Below are positions 20,939 through 30,639 of a stretch of 55,772 bases of DNA, in pieces. Made by a program: the position numbers and the translations under genes. How positions within the stretch are numbered: position 1 is the first letter of the stretch; each line of letters begins with the position of its first letter. Under the pieces are notes generated by a model. The model saw nothing but the letters and a program-made list of their open reading frames with translations. It searched no databases and was not told the DNA's origin. Source of the stretch: Mesostigma viride (lineage: Eukaryota > Streptophyta > Mesostigmatophyceae > Mesostigmatales > Mesostigmataceae); NCBI GenBank assembly GCA_009746045.1, contig RPFO01002351.1, positions 1 to 55,772 on the forward strand, read 5' to 3'.

Positions 20939-20998
20939 AGCACTTCGGTGCTCCGTGACTCCCCAACGGGAGCACGAGTTTAATTAATTAATTAATTA
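20939..20998 (+). other. 3'-terminal hairpins and (TTAA)n tail of copy 1
   Basis: AGCAC-TTCG-GTGCT (20939-20952) is a 5-bp stem with a TTCG loop. CTCCC-CAAC-GGGAG (20959-20972) follows, then the (TTAA)n tail. The CAAC-loop hairpin recurs at the ends of all related copies at 27391-27404, 29868-29881 and, on the minus strand, 27894-27907. By analogy with other LINEs it may be the signal bound by the reverse transcriptase. Confidence 0.7.
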
Positions 20999-21010
20999 AT
21001 GGGCAGGGTG

Positions 21011-22800
21011 AGCGGCTGGGAGTAAGGTGTAAGTGCTACTTGCGCCACTGTCCGAAAGGGGAGCTCCATGCGGTGGGCAAACAGCGTTGCAAGCGTACAC
21101 TTAACACAAATGTGGTCTGATGCACTCAGCTGAACTGCCATTTCTCTTGATGCACCAAACCACACTAAAGGCTTGATATAGCCGGTAGGAAATGCATGTG
21201 CATGCAGTGTCAAAAGCAGAGAGGGACACTGTTAGCACATGAGTGTGATTGTAAACCGATGAGTGTGAGCCTCCCCGTGCCATCCCATGCATTTTACACC
21301 TATTTTTGGCAAGCCCCCATCATGCCGCAGTTATGCACCGCCTATGCAAGGGGGATGAATAGACAGTTATAGGTGTGTTGAGGGATGAGATAAGGGTAAA
21401 CATGAGGAGCCATGCAGGCTAAAACGGAAGGGCGATGTCAACAGTGTGTTTGCCCAGATTTTGATGTCAGGAGGGGCTGAAAGATCAGTGGCCACGATAA
21501 ACCTAGGTGGATTACATGAGAGATGACACGACCATGAGAGGGTGGTAGATGAGTTCAACTGAGAAGAGCTAGCATTACATGCACAGATTCTTAATGACCT
21601 ATGGACTGTCCAAGGGTTGGAGTTCAGTGCACGTTCCAAAGACTATGATGAGCATGACGATGATGGCAAGGGGGCGGGGGGGCGCAATTAGGACAGGCAC
21701 TGATGCAGAATTATGTTGTACAGCAGCTAGGTGCTGAGCTCAATTGAATAGCAGCCCAAGCCACTGCTGTCCTTGATTGCGCTTTGTATTTCCATGTAGC
21801 AGAGAGGCACCTGGCAGATATATATTTGGATTAGCTGCTATAAGACACGCACAGCAGGGGTGCCCAGCAGAGTGGGCCAAGTACTGCAAAGGAGATTGTG
21901 TGTGCTGCCGAGCGGGGCCCGTTTAGAAAAGAGACTGGTCAGCCGACAGGCACGACTGGTCAGCCAAGCTCCCCTTCTTGAGGCTTGTAGGCACTATGGT
22001 GCTTGTTCCGAATGCCAGCATCTACTGTGATTGATGGTGATTTTATCCCTTGATGATCGCTTTTTTAGTCTGTGTTGGCTAATGTATCCAGCCCCAGTGG
22101 CATGTATATGAATCCCATGACAGCCATGACGATAATTGAGTGAAGAATGCAAAGTTTTCCAAGACAATGGCGCAGAATATGGAGTATTTTTGCAAAAATC
22201 GCTCTATTTCTGCTTGCATCCGTCACTTTTAGTGGGCCGGCAGTGGTCCTAATATGTCCAACTTGTGTTCTAGTGTAAATTCAAGTATTGTGCTATTAAT
22301 GTGACGAATTCTGGCATGATTGGGCCGCATATGTGCTGGCAGGGGCTTCATAAGTCAAATGAAAATAATGCACTAAAACGGTGTTTTGGCTCATGTATGC
22401 CAGAATTATAGCACATAGTTTGGTCCTACATTGCATACTTAAGGGCGGTTTTTGTCTTTGGATATAAATTAATAAGCATGACCATTTCCAGCTGAATTGG
22501 ACTACATTTACTACTTGTGTGTGGCTGCTATGCCTCCTTATGCCTGGAAAACATCGTTTTTTGCACTTTTCCACGTCACGGTTTGATATGCTAAAAATAG
22601 GTCAGTTGGCCCCCCAATTTATTTGATGTGAACAGGGTCCTAGGGGGACCTTAAGTCCAGAAAGGCACCCCGATCTGACTATATGTGTGGGAGATATGAC
22701 CCCATTTAACAAAAAAGGCCGTTTTTAGGTGATGTGATGCTCATTTGAAACACTGAGCCTAAAGATATTTTGGATGTAGAGGGCATCGTTAACCTTTAAG
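21011..22800. other. Intergenic stretch without supported genes
   Basis: Short frames such as 21367-21639 (minus) and 22296-22574 (minus) have no recognisable features. Nothing further identified. Confidence 0.45.
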
Positions 22801-22810
22801 TGGATAAATT

Positions 22811-25320
22811 CCATTTCGACAAAAAAATGAGAAACGTCGCTTGGAGAGACAGATGGAGTTGAAAGTAAGATATGAGCAATCATTAAAACCTAGCGAATCT
22901 GTTCCCTCTCAAGAAACAGTTTTAGACCTATTCAATGAAGTCAAAAATTCCGAAGGCCTAATTTCGGAAGGTGAACAAACATTCCAAGATTTTGACAACA
23001 ATTCAAGTAATATAATCAAGAGAAAAAAGGAGAGTACAAAGCAAAAGAAAGCGAAATCAAAATCGGGGTTCTTTGAACGGAGTTTCTTCTATACGTGAAT
23101 GCGGGAACAAGAGGCCGCTGGATGAGCGGCTTATAGGTCGTAGTGTTTACTCGTAGCTGTTTGGCTAGAGCTTTTGTGATTAGTAGATGCAATATAGTGC
23201 ATGGTTGAAAAATGAATTAAATAAAATGTGCGTTCCGCGCTTGGGTTGATTATACCCGGGCGGAACGGGGCGTGAGGTGCAGTGCCCCTGAAAAGAACAA
23301 CCTACGCATTATTTAATACTAGCCGTGCAGATTCGGGATATTCTACCCCCGGTCTGTACGGTTAGCGTCTTACTAGCATCCACTAAACATAAGGGTTTAA
23401 TGACGTCAGTTAGCTAGGGATAAGGGAGGTTTTGCGACTAAAGGCCGCTCTGGCTGGTTTTGTCGGCCTCTTTCTTTGCTCGTTGTCGTTGCGGCGGCAG
23501 CCGCAGCTATGGGTGCTGCGGAGCAAAATCCCAAAAGCACTGGTTGCACTGGCCACTTGGCCAGTGGTGAGACTTCCAGTTGTTAACCGGCCAGGCGTAG
23601 TTCCTCGCTCGGTTAACTAAAAGAAAAGAAAATGATTACCTCCGGTCCGCACCTTTTCCCCAGCTTGGGGTCTTTGGTGGGCCGGATGCCGTGACAGGTG
23701 CTCAACTGTCGCTTGGTCGGCCCAGTGCGCGAGCTGGTGCTCCGTACCTGGGGATGCTTGCACCCCGGGTTGGAGCCGGATGGCTGGCACTGGCGACCCG
23801 TGTCTCGGTCCGCGGCCTGCGGCTTTTTCTTCGGAAATTGCTGCTGGCCAGCAAACTTTGCAATTGCCTTCCGCCGAGGGGGGGGTGGTTGGGGCTGGGG
23901 ACGGCGATGGGAAAAGCGCCTAAGCTAGAAATTTTTTCCCCACGCATAGAAACCTCGGGGGGGAATGCGGTCTTGGCTGAACGGACTCTCGTTCAGCCAG
24001 GTGCCTGGGGCTGTGGCCTCGGGCATCCGGGCTGGCGGGGCCTGGGCTAGGTCCACGTTTTTTCTCGAAGCACCCCGGGTCTATGGGGAGACGGCCATAG
24101 CGGTACCGACTCGGGGCCCCGAGAGGGGTCATGATAGGCTGGCCGTGCGCAATCGCAGTGCAAATGCGCTGGGCCTTTTTGGGCCTGGCCATGCATCCAC
24201 AGCCGCCGGGCACACGCCTCCCGATGTGGGGGGGCTCCCGTTTTGCGGCAGGGCGGTCACTTGTGACAACGAGCAAGGTGGAGTGCGGCTTCAAGGGAAA
24301 GCCAGGGCGGGGGTGATTGGGCAACGTACTTCATGAAGGGCCTTGAACGGCGTGCCTCCGGGCATGTCAATTAGTGTCACATGTATGCTTCCACTTATTG
24401 TTTTAATGAAGATGCTGGTTTTTGTGGGAGCTACGTGGGACATGAATCGGGGTTCTTTGAACGGAGTTTCTTCTATACGTGAATGCGGGAACAAGAGGCC
24501 GCTGGATGAGCGGCTTATAGGTCGTAGTGTTTACTCGTAGCTGTTTGGCTAGAGCTTTTGTGATTAGTAGATGCAATATAGTGCATGGTTGAAAAATGAA
24601 TTAAATAAAATGTGCGTTCCGCGCTTGGGTTGATTATACCCGGGCGGAACGGGGCGTGAGGTGCAGTGCCCCTGAAAAGAACAACCTACGCATTATTTAA
24701 TACTAGCCGTGCAGATTCGGGATATTCTACCCCCGGTCTGTACGGTTAGCGTCTTACTAGCATCCACTAAACATAAGGGTTTAATGACGTCAGTTAGCTA
24801 GGGATAAGGGAGGTTTTGCGACTAAAGGCCGCTCTGGCTGGTTTTGTCGGCCTCTTTCTTTGCTCCCCACCCACCCACCCGTGTCTTGGTTGCCTCTAGG
24901 GCAACGTACTTCATGAAGGGCCTTGAACGGCGTGCCTCCGGGCATGTCAATTAGTGTCACATGTATGCTTCCACTTATTGTTTTAATGAAGATGCTGGTT
25001 TTTGTGGGAGCTACGTGGGACATGAAAAGGGGAAATTGGCCAAAGCGCCTTTAGAAGCAGACGAGGTACAACAGATGTCTCCACCGCTTCAAGGCGTAGA
25101 ATGTTTTTATAAACATTTTCCTCCAAATTGTTTCGCTTATTCTGCGTCAAGCGGGTATTGGCTTGTTCGATCGGCTCATAGTTTGAGATGGTATCCCGAG
25201 CTCAGAGACAAGTTCAAATTGCACGTTTATGAAGCATTAAAGTCAGAAATGCCTCAGCATGTGACGGAACAATTTGTATCAGAGGTTCTTGCTTTATTGC
25301 AAATTGAGAGATCAAGCTGA
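22811..25320 (+). pseudogene. Unidentified gene split by a 2-kb insertion
   Basis: The left half (22811-23060) encodes a charged segment (NEKRRLERQMELKVRYEQSL, then SQETVLDLFNEVKNSEGL) ending in a Lys-rich stretch (KRKKESTKQKKAKSK). The right half (25027-25320) encodes GKLAKAPLEADEVQQMSPP, then FYKHFPPNCFAYSASSG, YWLVRSAHSLRWYPELRDKF and a helical C-terminus ending at TGA. Deleting 23061-25026 with one copy of an AAA duplication joins the halves in the same frame. Both halves share AT-rich codon use unlike the GC-rich retroelements. The family is not recognised and the true 5' start is not visible. Confidence 0.55.
23061..25026. mobile_element. Tandemly duplicated insertion (A-spacer-B, twice)
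   Basis: Unit A is 421 bp and occurs at 23061-23481 and 24445-24865. Unit B is 128 bp and occurs at 24319-24446 and 24899-25026. By eye each pair looks identical. The order is A, 837-bp spacer, B, A, 33-bp spacer, B. So an A-spacer-B module was duplicated head to tail, with different spacers: a GC-rich 837-bp one and a short one with (CCCA)n. No terminal inverted repeats or transposase were found. Short frames inside (for example 24343-24540) look incidental. Confidence 0.8.
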
Positions 25321-25437
25321 TTAGAGAAAATGGCTGTGAGCACAAATGGCGTTTTGACTAGAAACAGCTTTTGGAACGTTGAAATTTAATGGCATTTGAG
25401 CAGCCGAGAGAAGATAAAATGCATTTGACAACCCTAG

Positions 25438-25795
25438 ATTATGAATTAATTAATAGACACGTGACTGGGTCACGTGAGCATAAGTCCTCAGCGGGAGGGG
25501 AAGATGGGATGGAATGGATTTTGTAAGCTATCTAGGGATGAAATTATGACATTCATAGCGATTCGGGCCGCGGTGCCCACAACCCTGTAACTAGGACCTA
25601 GATAGCTTACACCATCCATTCCATCCCATGTTCCCCTCCCACTGAGGACTTATGCTTACGTGACGCAGACTGTCACGTGTCTATTAATTAATTAATTAAT
25701 TAATTAATCAATTAATCAATTAATTAGTTAATTAATCTAGGTCCTAGCTAGTGACAGGGTTGTGGGCACCACGGCCCGAATCGCTATGAATGCCA
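25438..25795. repeat. Nested inverted repeats around (TTAA)n
   Basis: Arm 1 (about 25447-25535) and arm 1' (about 25598-25690) are inverted copies of the 3'-end sequence of the ORF2-type LINE (compare 27800-27871 plus 30002-30020). Arm 2 (about 25551-25602, with CATAGCGATTCGGGCC) is inverted at about 25736-25794. The (TTAA)n runs lie at 25442-25456 and 25681-25737. The hairpin CACGTGACTGGGTCACGTG is at 25458-25476. Confidence 0.8.
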
Positions 25796-27006
25796 TACGC
25801 GGTCACTCGCGAGCCAGCCCGCCCGGCTTTTTTGACAGGTTCACCGAAGAACGCATCCTGGCCTGCGTGTTTTTTGGATCGCACGCCTCGCTTCTTGAAC
25901 TGTGCAAGCAGCTCTTCATCCAGGGTCGCCTCTTCGATGCTTACCAGAGGCGCACCTACAATTTCGACCCCTTCCCCAGCCTAGCTCCGCCGCCCCCGCC
26001 TCCAGCAATTCGCCCTCTTTTCCCTCCTTGGACGCTCCATCGAGAAGCTTTGCCCCCCCATGCATTGAAGCCCCTCACCACCACCTTAACCGAATCCTCC
26101 ATCCGCTCACTCCTTAAGGAGGCCCTCGAGCAGCACGTGGCCCCCATCACTGCAGATGTGGGGGCCATGGGCGGCACGCTGAATGCCGAGCTCCCCCTCG
26201 GCTCTCCACCATCTCCACCGCCACCTCCACCCTCCTCGCCTCCTCCACCGCCACCACCCCCTCCTCCGCCGCCATCACCGCCCAGCTCCGCGACATCGAC
26301 CAGCGCCTCAAGGACAATGCCATCGCCATCGAGGTCCTACAAAACACCGCAGGCCTCACCGCCCGGCCAGGCGGTGAAGGACATTGCCGCCAAGCCAGCC
26401 CTCGCCGGCCCGGCCGGCGATGCTCCTGCCACCCAGACCTGGGCGGACCACACCACCTCCACCACCTCCGCCGTTGCAGCACAGCTCCAGCAGCAGAAGC
26501 TCGACCTCCGCGAGGAGGCCGAGCTCGCCAAGCGCAGCCTTAACGCCATACTCAAGAACTTCGACATGGAGGAAGGTGAGAATTCCGAGAAGCTTGCACG
26601 TGCGTTTGAGAGCAAAATGCTCGATCGCATGGGCCTTCTTGGTGAGATTAAGCTGGTCGCCCACCGCCTTCCCCGCGCGCGGGGTAAGGCGGGGGCGCCC
26701 CCGCTTCTTCTCATCTTTGAGAGCCCAGCCGACAAGATTTCGTTTCTCAGACGCCGCAAGCGGCTCGAGAACACTCCCTTCACCGTGGACGACGACTTGA
26801 CCCTGGCGCAGCAACAACGGCGACGGGAGCTATGGCCGACCTACCTCCAGCTCCGGCAGACCAAGGCGGGACAGCCGGTGTACTGGAAGGGGGCGGCCAT
26901 CTATGTACGTCGGCCACAAGCCCTGGCAAGCGACCCCAGCGACCACCGCGGCCCCAGCGACTCCAGACGCCCCAGCTTAGGGGAATACAGCAGTACTGTA
27001 GTGTAG
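25786..27006 (+). pseudogene. ORF1 protein, truncated and with a compensated frameshift
   Basis: The frame is open for about 400 codons to TAG. Its first codons come from the flanking repeat, so the N-terminus is missing. ERILACVFFGSHASLLELCK matches the conserved block of the other copies. Between about 26205 and 26365 the frame is shifted: it reads Pro-rich (PPPPPPSSPPPPPPPP), while the +1-related frame there encodes a coiled coil (ITAQLRDIDQRLKDNAIAIE) matching copy 3. A second indel restores the frame at GQAVKDIAAKP. The RRM-like and C-terminal parts (LLIFESPADKISFLRRRKRL, VDDDLTLAQQQRRRELWP) are intact. Confidence 0.75.
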
Positions 27007-27430
27007 AATAGTTAGACAGTGGCCTTGTACATGCACGCCTACTACAGGCACTATACCAGCTGACTCATGAATATTAATTAGTCATGTACATGTGTGCCCA
27101 TGACGCGCCACACACCAGATGATGCCTAGCTTTATTATTTAGTTATGCTGTGACTACACGGAGAGGTACTCTCTGCTGAGACGCCATGCCTTAGCTTTTG
27201 TATAGCCATAGCTGATCTTCCCCCCCCATGACAGGCTCCGGCCCCTTAGTTGGGTGTTGCTTGAGACTCTGGGGGTGCAGGTGCCCGTGTGCACCTCGAG
27301 CAAGTGTCGTTTACATTCCCACCCTTTCAGGAAGTAGCTTAGAATGTATTAAAAGCCATATGCCCCTTCTCTGGGATATGTGCTACATTTACTCCCAACG
27401 GAGTTATGTTCCTAATTAATTAATTAATAG
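25796..27430 (+). mobile_element. ORF1-only LINE-like element, copy 2 (5'-truncated)
   Basis: Same family as copies 1 and 3, most like copy 3 in its 3' UTR (shared AGAATGTATTAAAAGCCATA, then CATATGCCCCTTCTC). It ends with the hairpin ACTCC-CAAC-GGAGT (27391-27404) and (TTAA)n to about 27428. The 5' UTR and ORF start are missing: the left edge runs straight into the inverted repeat at 25736-25794. The tail abuts, tail to tail, a minus-strand LINE 3' end. No clear target duplication was found. Confidence 0.75.
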
Positions 27431-27478
27431 ACACGTGACGGCGTAGGCACGTGACTGCGTAGGCACGTGACTGCGTCA
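27429..27478 (-). repeat. LINE 3'-end fragment with triplicated 16-bp hairpin segment
   Basis: Minus-strand tail (TTAA)n, then ACACGTGACGGCGTAGGC and two further repeats of CACGTGACTGCGTAGG-type sequence, then TTAATTAA. It is a short relic of the same 3' end seen at 27800-27871. Confidence 0.6.
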
Positions 27479-27871
27479 TTAATTAATGTCACCTCTCATC
27501 TAAGCTACATGCAACAGTTTTTGCCCCAGCTAGTTCCCTGGGTAGGGTGTAGGGACAAATTCTCTGGCTGCTCGTGCTGTCAAGCACTGATACTCTAGCC
27601 AGGGGCATGCCCTGGCGAATATCAGCGTGCATCTAGTTAGTAAGAAAAATGGATGCCTTAAGGATGCATGCACAGCATTTCCCCCGATCGCCTGTCCATG
27701 TCATGCAGATGAATTGATTGACATGCAGAATAAAACAATTAATAAAACAAACTGATTGAGGGGACGGTGGTAAAGGATCTATTAATTAATTAATTAATTA
27801 ATTAATAGACACGTGACTGCGTCACGTGAGCATAAGTCCTCAGTGGGAGGGGAACATGGGATGGAATGGAT

Positions 27872-27980
27872 AAATTAATTAATTAAAATCATAGCTCCGT
27901 TGGGAGCATATGTAACACATAGCCCTGAGAAAGGGGCATCTATGGGTTTGTAATACAATCAGGGCTACAACCTGCGAGGT
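27872..27980 (-). mobile_element. 3'-end fragment of an ORF1-only element (outer insertion)
   Basis: Minus-strand (TTAA)n, hairpin GCTCC-CAAC-GGAGC (27894-27907) and 3'-UTR sequence (ATGCCCCTTTCTCAGGGCTA) matching copies 2 and 3. The fragment continues at 29920-29988, beyond copy 3. It is a severely 5'-truncated copy of about 180 bp that inserted into the ORF2-bearing LINE and was then split by copy 3. Confidence 0.8.
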
Positions 27981-29905
27981 AGCCATGGCTGACGGCGGAG
28001 CTCATCATAACTTTCACGTTTGAGCCCCAAATTCAGCTGTGAATATCACTATCGCTTCGTCTTTCTAAGACGCACATGCTGATATAATTTTCCGAATCTA
28101 AAACGCAATATATGACGAGCAAACGTCCTTTGACGCAACGCAGTTTGGCGGATGCGCTCGCCCATGAAAATGCGGCAGCTGAGGCTGCAGCTTCGCCATC
28201 AGGTCCGGCAGACACTAGTCGTGCACTGGTGGTCACCCAGCAACCTCCCGGGCTTAATGCCTCGCCATCGGCATCGCCTGACCCGAAACGCACCCGCCCA
28301 GCCGACAAAACAGGATGGTCCCGCCCCTCGGAACCGCGCTTTCGGCCCCACCCTTTCAAGGTCGATGATCACGACTGGACCAACATGTCTCCGGACGATG
28401 CTATGGACTGCATCTTCTACGGGGACTACGCCTCGCTTTACGACCTGTGCCTCCATCTCTACGACCAAGGTCGCCTCCTCCACAGCAACGGCAGCCGCTG
28501 GCAAGCCCACGGTGCCATGCTTAATTGGCTGCCCCCGCCCCCAGCTCCAGCACGTCATCCTCAACTCCCTTCTCCAGCGCTCGATCTGACGGCGAGATCT
28601 GGGCTCCATCCATCTCCGCCTCCACCCTCCGTTCCATCCTCACGGAAGCCTTTCAGCAGCACGTGACCCCCCTTGCTGCTGACGTCGCAGCAATGGGTGG
28701 CACGCTGGCTGCTGAACTTCCTCACATTTCCACCGCCGCCGCCTCCACCTCCACTGCCATCTCCGCCTCCACTGCCGACATCAAAGCCCAGCTCCTCGAC
28801 CTCCACCAACGCCTTCAAGCCACCGCCAACGCCCTTGAGAGCTTGCATGACACCGCCGGCCTCACCGCCCAGGCGGTGAAGGACATCGCCGCCCAGCCGG
28901 CTCCTGCTGGCCCGGCCGGCGATGCTCCCTCCACCTGGGCGGACTTGCTTAAGCAACACACCATGCACCTCCACCACCTCCACCATCTCGGCACAACTCA
29001 AGCAACAAGTCCTCGACCTTCGCGAGGAAGCCGACATCGCCCGGCGCAGCCACAATGTCATCGTCAAGCACTTCGACCATGCAGCAGGCAGGTGAGACCT
29101 CCACGAGCCTTCTTGAGGCATTTAAGCGCGCCATTCTTGCCCCCATGTTACTCACTGGTGAGCTGGACATGTCGGCTGTCCGCCTCCCCCGCGCGCGGGG
29201 GAAGGCTGGCCCGGCACCCGTGCTCCTCACCTTTAAGTACATGGCGGACAAGCTGGCGTTCCTTAAATGCCGCAAGAAGCTCTCGGAGACTCGCTTCACG
29301 CTGGACGACGACTTGACCCTGGCCCAGCAACAACGGCGACGCGAGCTATGGCCGACCTACCTTCAGCTCCGGCAGAGCGCAAGGGGGAAGCCGGTATACT
29401 GGAGGGGGGCGGTCATCCACGTTGACCACAAGCCCTGGCAGCCCCCTCCTGCCACCTCAGACTAGGAATATATGTACCAGTAGTGTAGATTAGTAAGGCT
29501 TAGCCTAGCATGTGGCCCACGCGCATGTGCGCCCACAATGGCCCCCATGGATGATGCCTTCAACATTTAGCCATGCTTTGTCTATAATGGGACCCCCATG
29601 GATGTTGCATTAAGAATTTAGCCATGCTATGCCATGCAGAGAGATGCTCTCTGTCGAGAAGCCATGCCCTAGCTCTTGTATCGCCATGATGATCTTCCCC
29701 CACATGACATACTCCCCCTTAGCTGGGCATAGTGTGAAGATCATGAGGGTGCCGGTGCCCTTGAGGCACCTACTAGAGCAAGTGCTGCTTACATTCCACT
29801 CTTGCAGGAAGTAGCCTAGAATGTATTAAAAGCCATATGCCCCTTCTCAGGGATATGTGCTACATTGACTCCCAACGGAGTGATGTTGATAATTAATTAA
29901 TTAAT
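27981..29905 (+). mobile_element. ORF1-only LINE-like element, copy 3 (full length, dead ORF)
   Basis: About 1925 bp flanked by TACAACCTGCGAGGT (27966-27980) and TACAACCTGCAGGT (29906-29919), a target duplication with one base difference. It has the same 5' end as copy 1 (GGCTGACGGCGGAG at 27987), a 3' UTR of about 440 bp, the hairpin ACTCC-CAAC-GGAGT (29868-29881) and a (TTAA)n tail. No ORF2. Confidence 0.85.
28112..29465 (+). pseudogene. ORF1 protein with several frameshifts
   Basis: Starts at ATG-ACG like copy 1. The N-terminal frame (28112 to about 28560) has FGDYASLYDLCLHLYDQ-like sequence of the conserved block. The central part (about 28560-28975) switches frame and encodes HVTPLAADVAAMGGTLAAEL and the coiled coil DIKAQLLDLHQRLQATANAL. 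The next part (about 28975-29090) switches again, with SAQLKQQVLDLREEADIARR. The last part (29090-29465) encodes the RRM-like and C-terminal domains: AVRLPRARGKAGPAPVLLTF, TLDDDLTLAQQQRRRELWPT, VYWRGAVIHVD. At least three frameshifts make it inactive. Confidence 0.8.
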
Positions 29906-30009
29906 TACAACCTGCAGGTGGAGGATGTACAACTGTCACCTGCTCTGGGTGCACAAGGTGCACCTGCACCGCCATGATGGTTCATGCAGGATGGAATGGA
30001 TGGTGTAAG

Positions 30010-30591
30010 CTATCTAGGTCTATCCTTGCGTACCATCTGCCTCCATATTACAGACAAACCAGGAGGCTGCCCGGGGGTGAGCCCGTCACGTCTAGTGTAG
30101 CACATGTCCATGCCGAGTCTATCACGAAAAGTCCACGGGTGGCGGCCCTGCCGCGCGCGGCCTGGGGCACGCCAGGTGAGGACATATCGCCCAGGCTGGG
30201 CGGGCTTGGTTCCAGCTAGTCTATCTGATGTGTCTACCTGATCTGTGCGGGCCAGGTGCCCGGCTAGGCCCAGGCGCCTGTGCCTAATAATGTGGGAAAC
30301 ATAGGGCAAATCAGCGTACAAATCCTTATTACTAATGTGCAAACCAAAGGGGATGTTAAGGGCCTTGCGCAGCATCTTGGTGACGTTGCTGTCGAGTCGT
30401 TGCTCCAGCTCCTGCGTCAGTGTCCAGGTCTCGGCGCCGTAGGTCAGGGTCGTCAGAATGACGACCTTGAAGAGGTCACGCTTGACGATCCGGGGTAGGG
30501 CGGGGTTGCTCCACCAGCGGCGGTGGTCATGGCCGGAGTGGTAAAGGATGCCCTCGGGTATACAGTGGATCTGCTTGATTTGTTGCTCCAA
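30010..30591 (-). pseudogene. LINE ORF2 C-terminal fragment
   Basis: C-terminal end of a non-LTR reverse transcriptase, with KRDLFKVVILTTLTYGAETW, LDSNVTKMLRKALNI, DLYADLPYVSHIIRHRRLGL and AGHLARTDQVDT. The same series occurs in the 6861-7247 fragment. The frame ends at a stop and leads straight into the LINE 3' UTR on the minus strand, so the 3' end is authentic. The 5' side fades near 30640, where the copy is truncated; the upstream frame continues one shift away. Confidence 0.75.
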
Positions 30592-30639
30592 GACATGGTC
30601 CAGGCATTGCCAGCGTGCCCAGAAGCCAGGGGCGTAAAA

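Larger units (their letters stand above)
19024..20998 (+). mobile_element. ORF1-only LINE-like element, copy 1 (full length, intact ORF)
   Basis: About 1975 bp flanked by a 12-bp target-site duplication, ATGGGCAGGGTG, at 19012-19023 and 20999-21010. It starts with a short 5' UTR containing a duplicated 16-bp motif (ATGGCTGACGGCGGT at about 19039-19070), carries one ORF (19205-20578) and a 420-bp 3' UTR, and ends in stable hairpins and (TTAA)n. There is no endonuclease or RT. Its 5' end (GGCTGACGGCGGAG, then GAGCCCCAAATTC and CTTTCTAAGACGCAC) is shared with copy 3, which argues that both are full length and not truncated. Confidence 0.85.

Noticed and set aside
24343-24540. 65-aa ORF across the B-A junction
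   Set aside because: It exists only because the module was duplicated; it spans a rearrangement joint.
25737-25795. GTG at 25762 as a start codon of the long ORF1 frame
   Set aside because: It lies in the flanking inverted repeat, not the element; copies 1 and 3 start at ATG-ACG far upstream of the homologous block.
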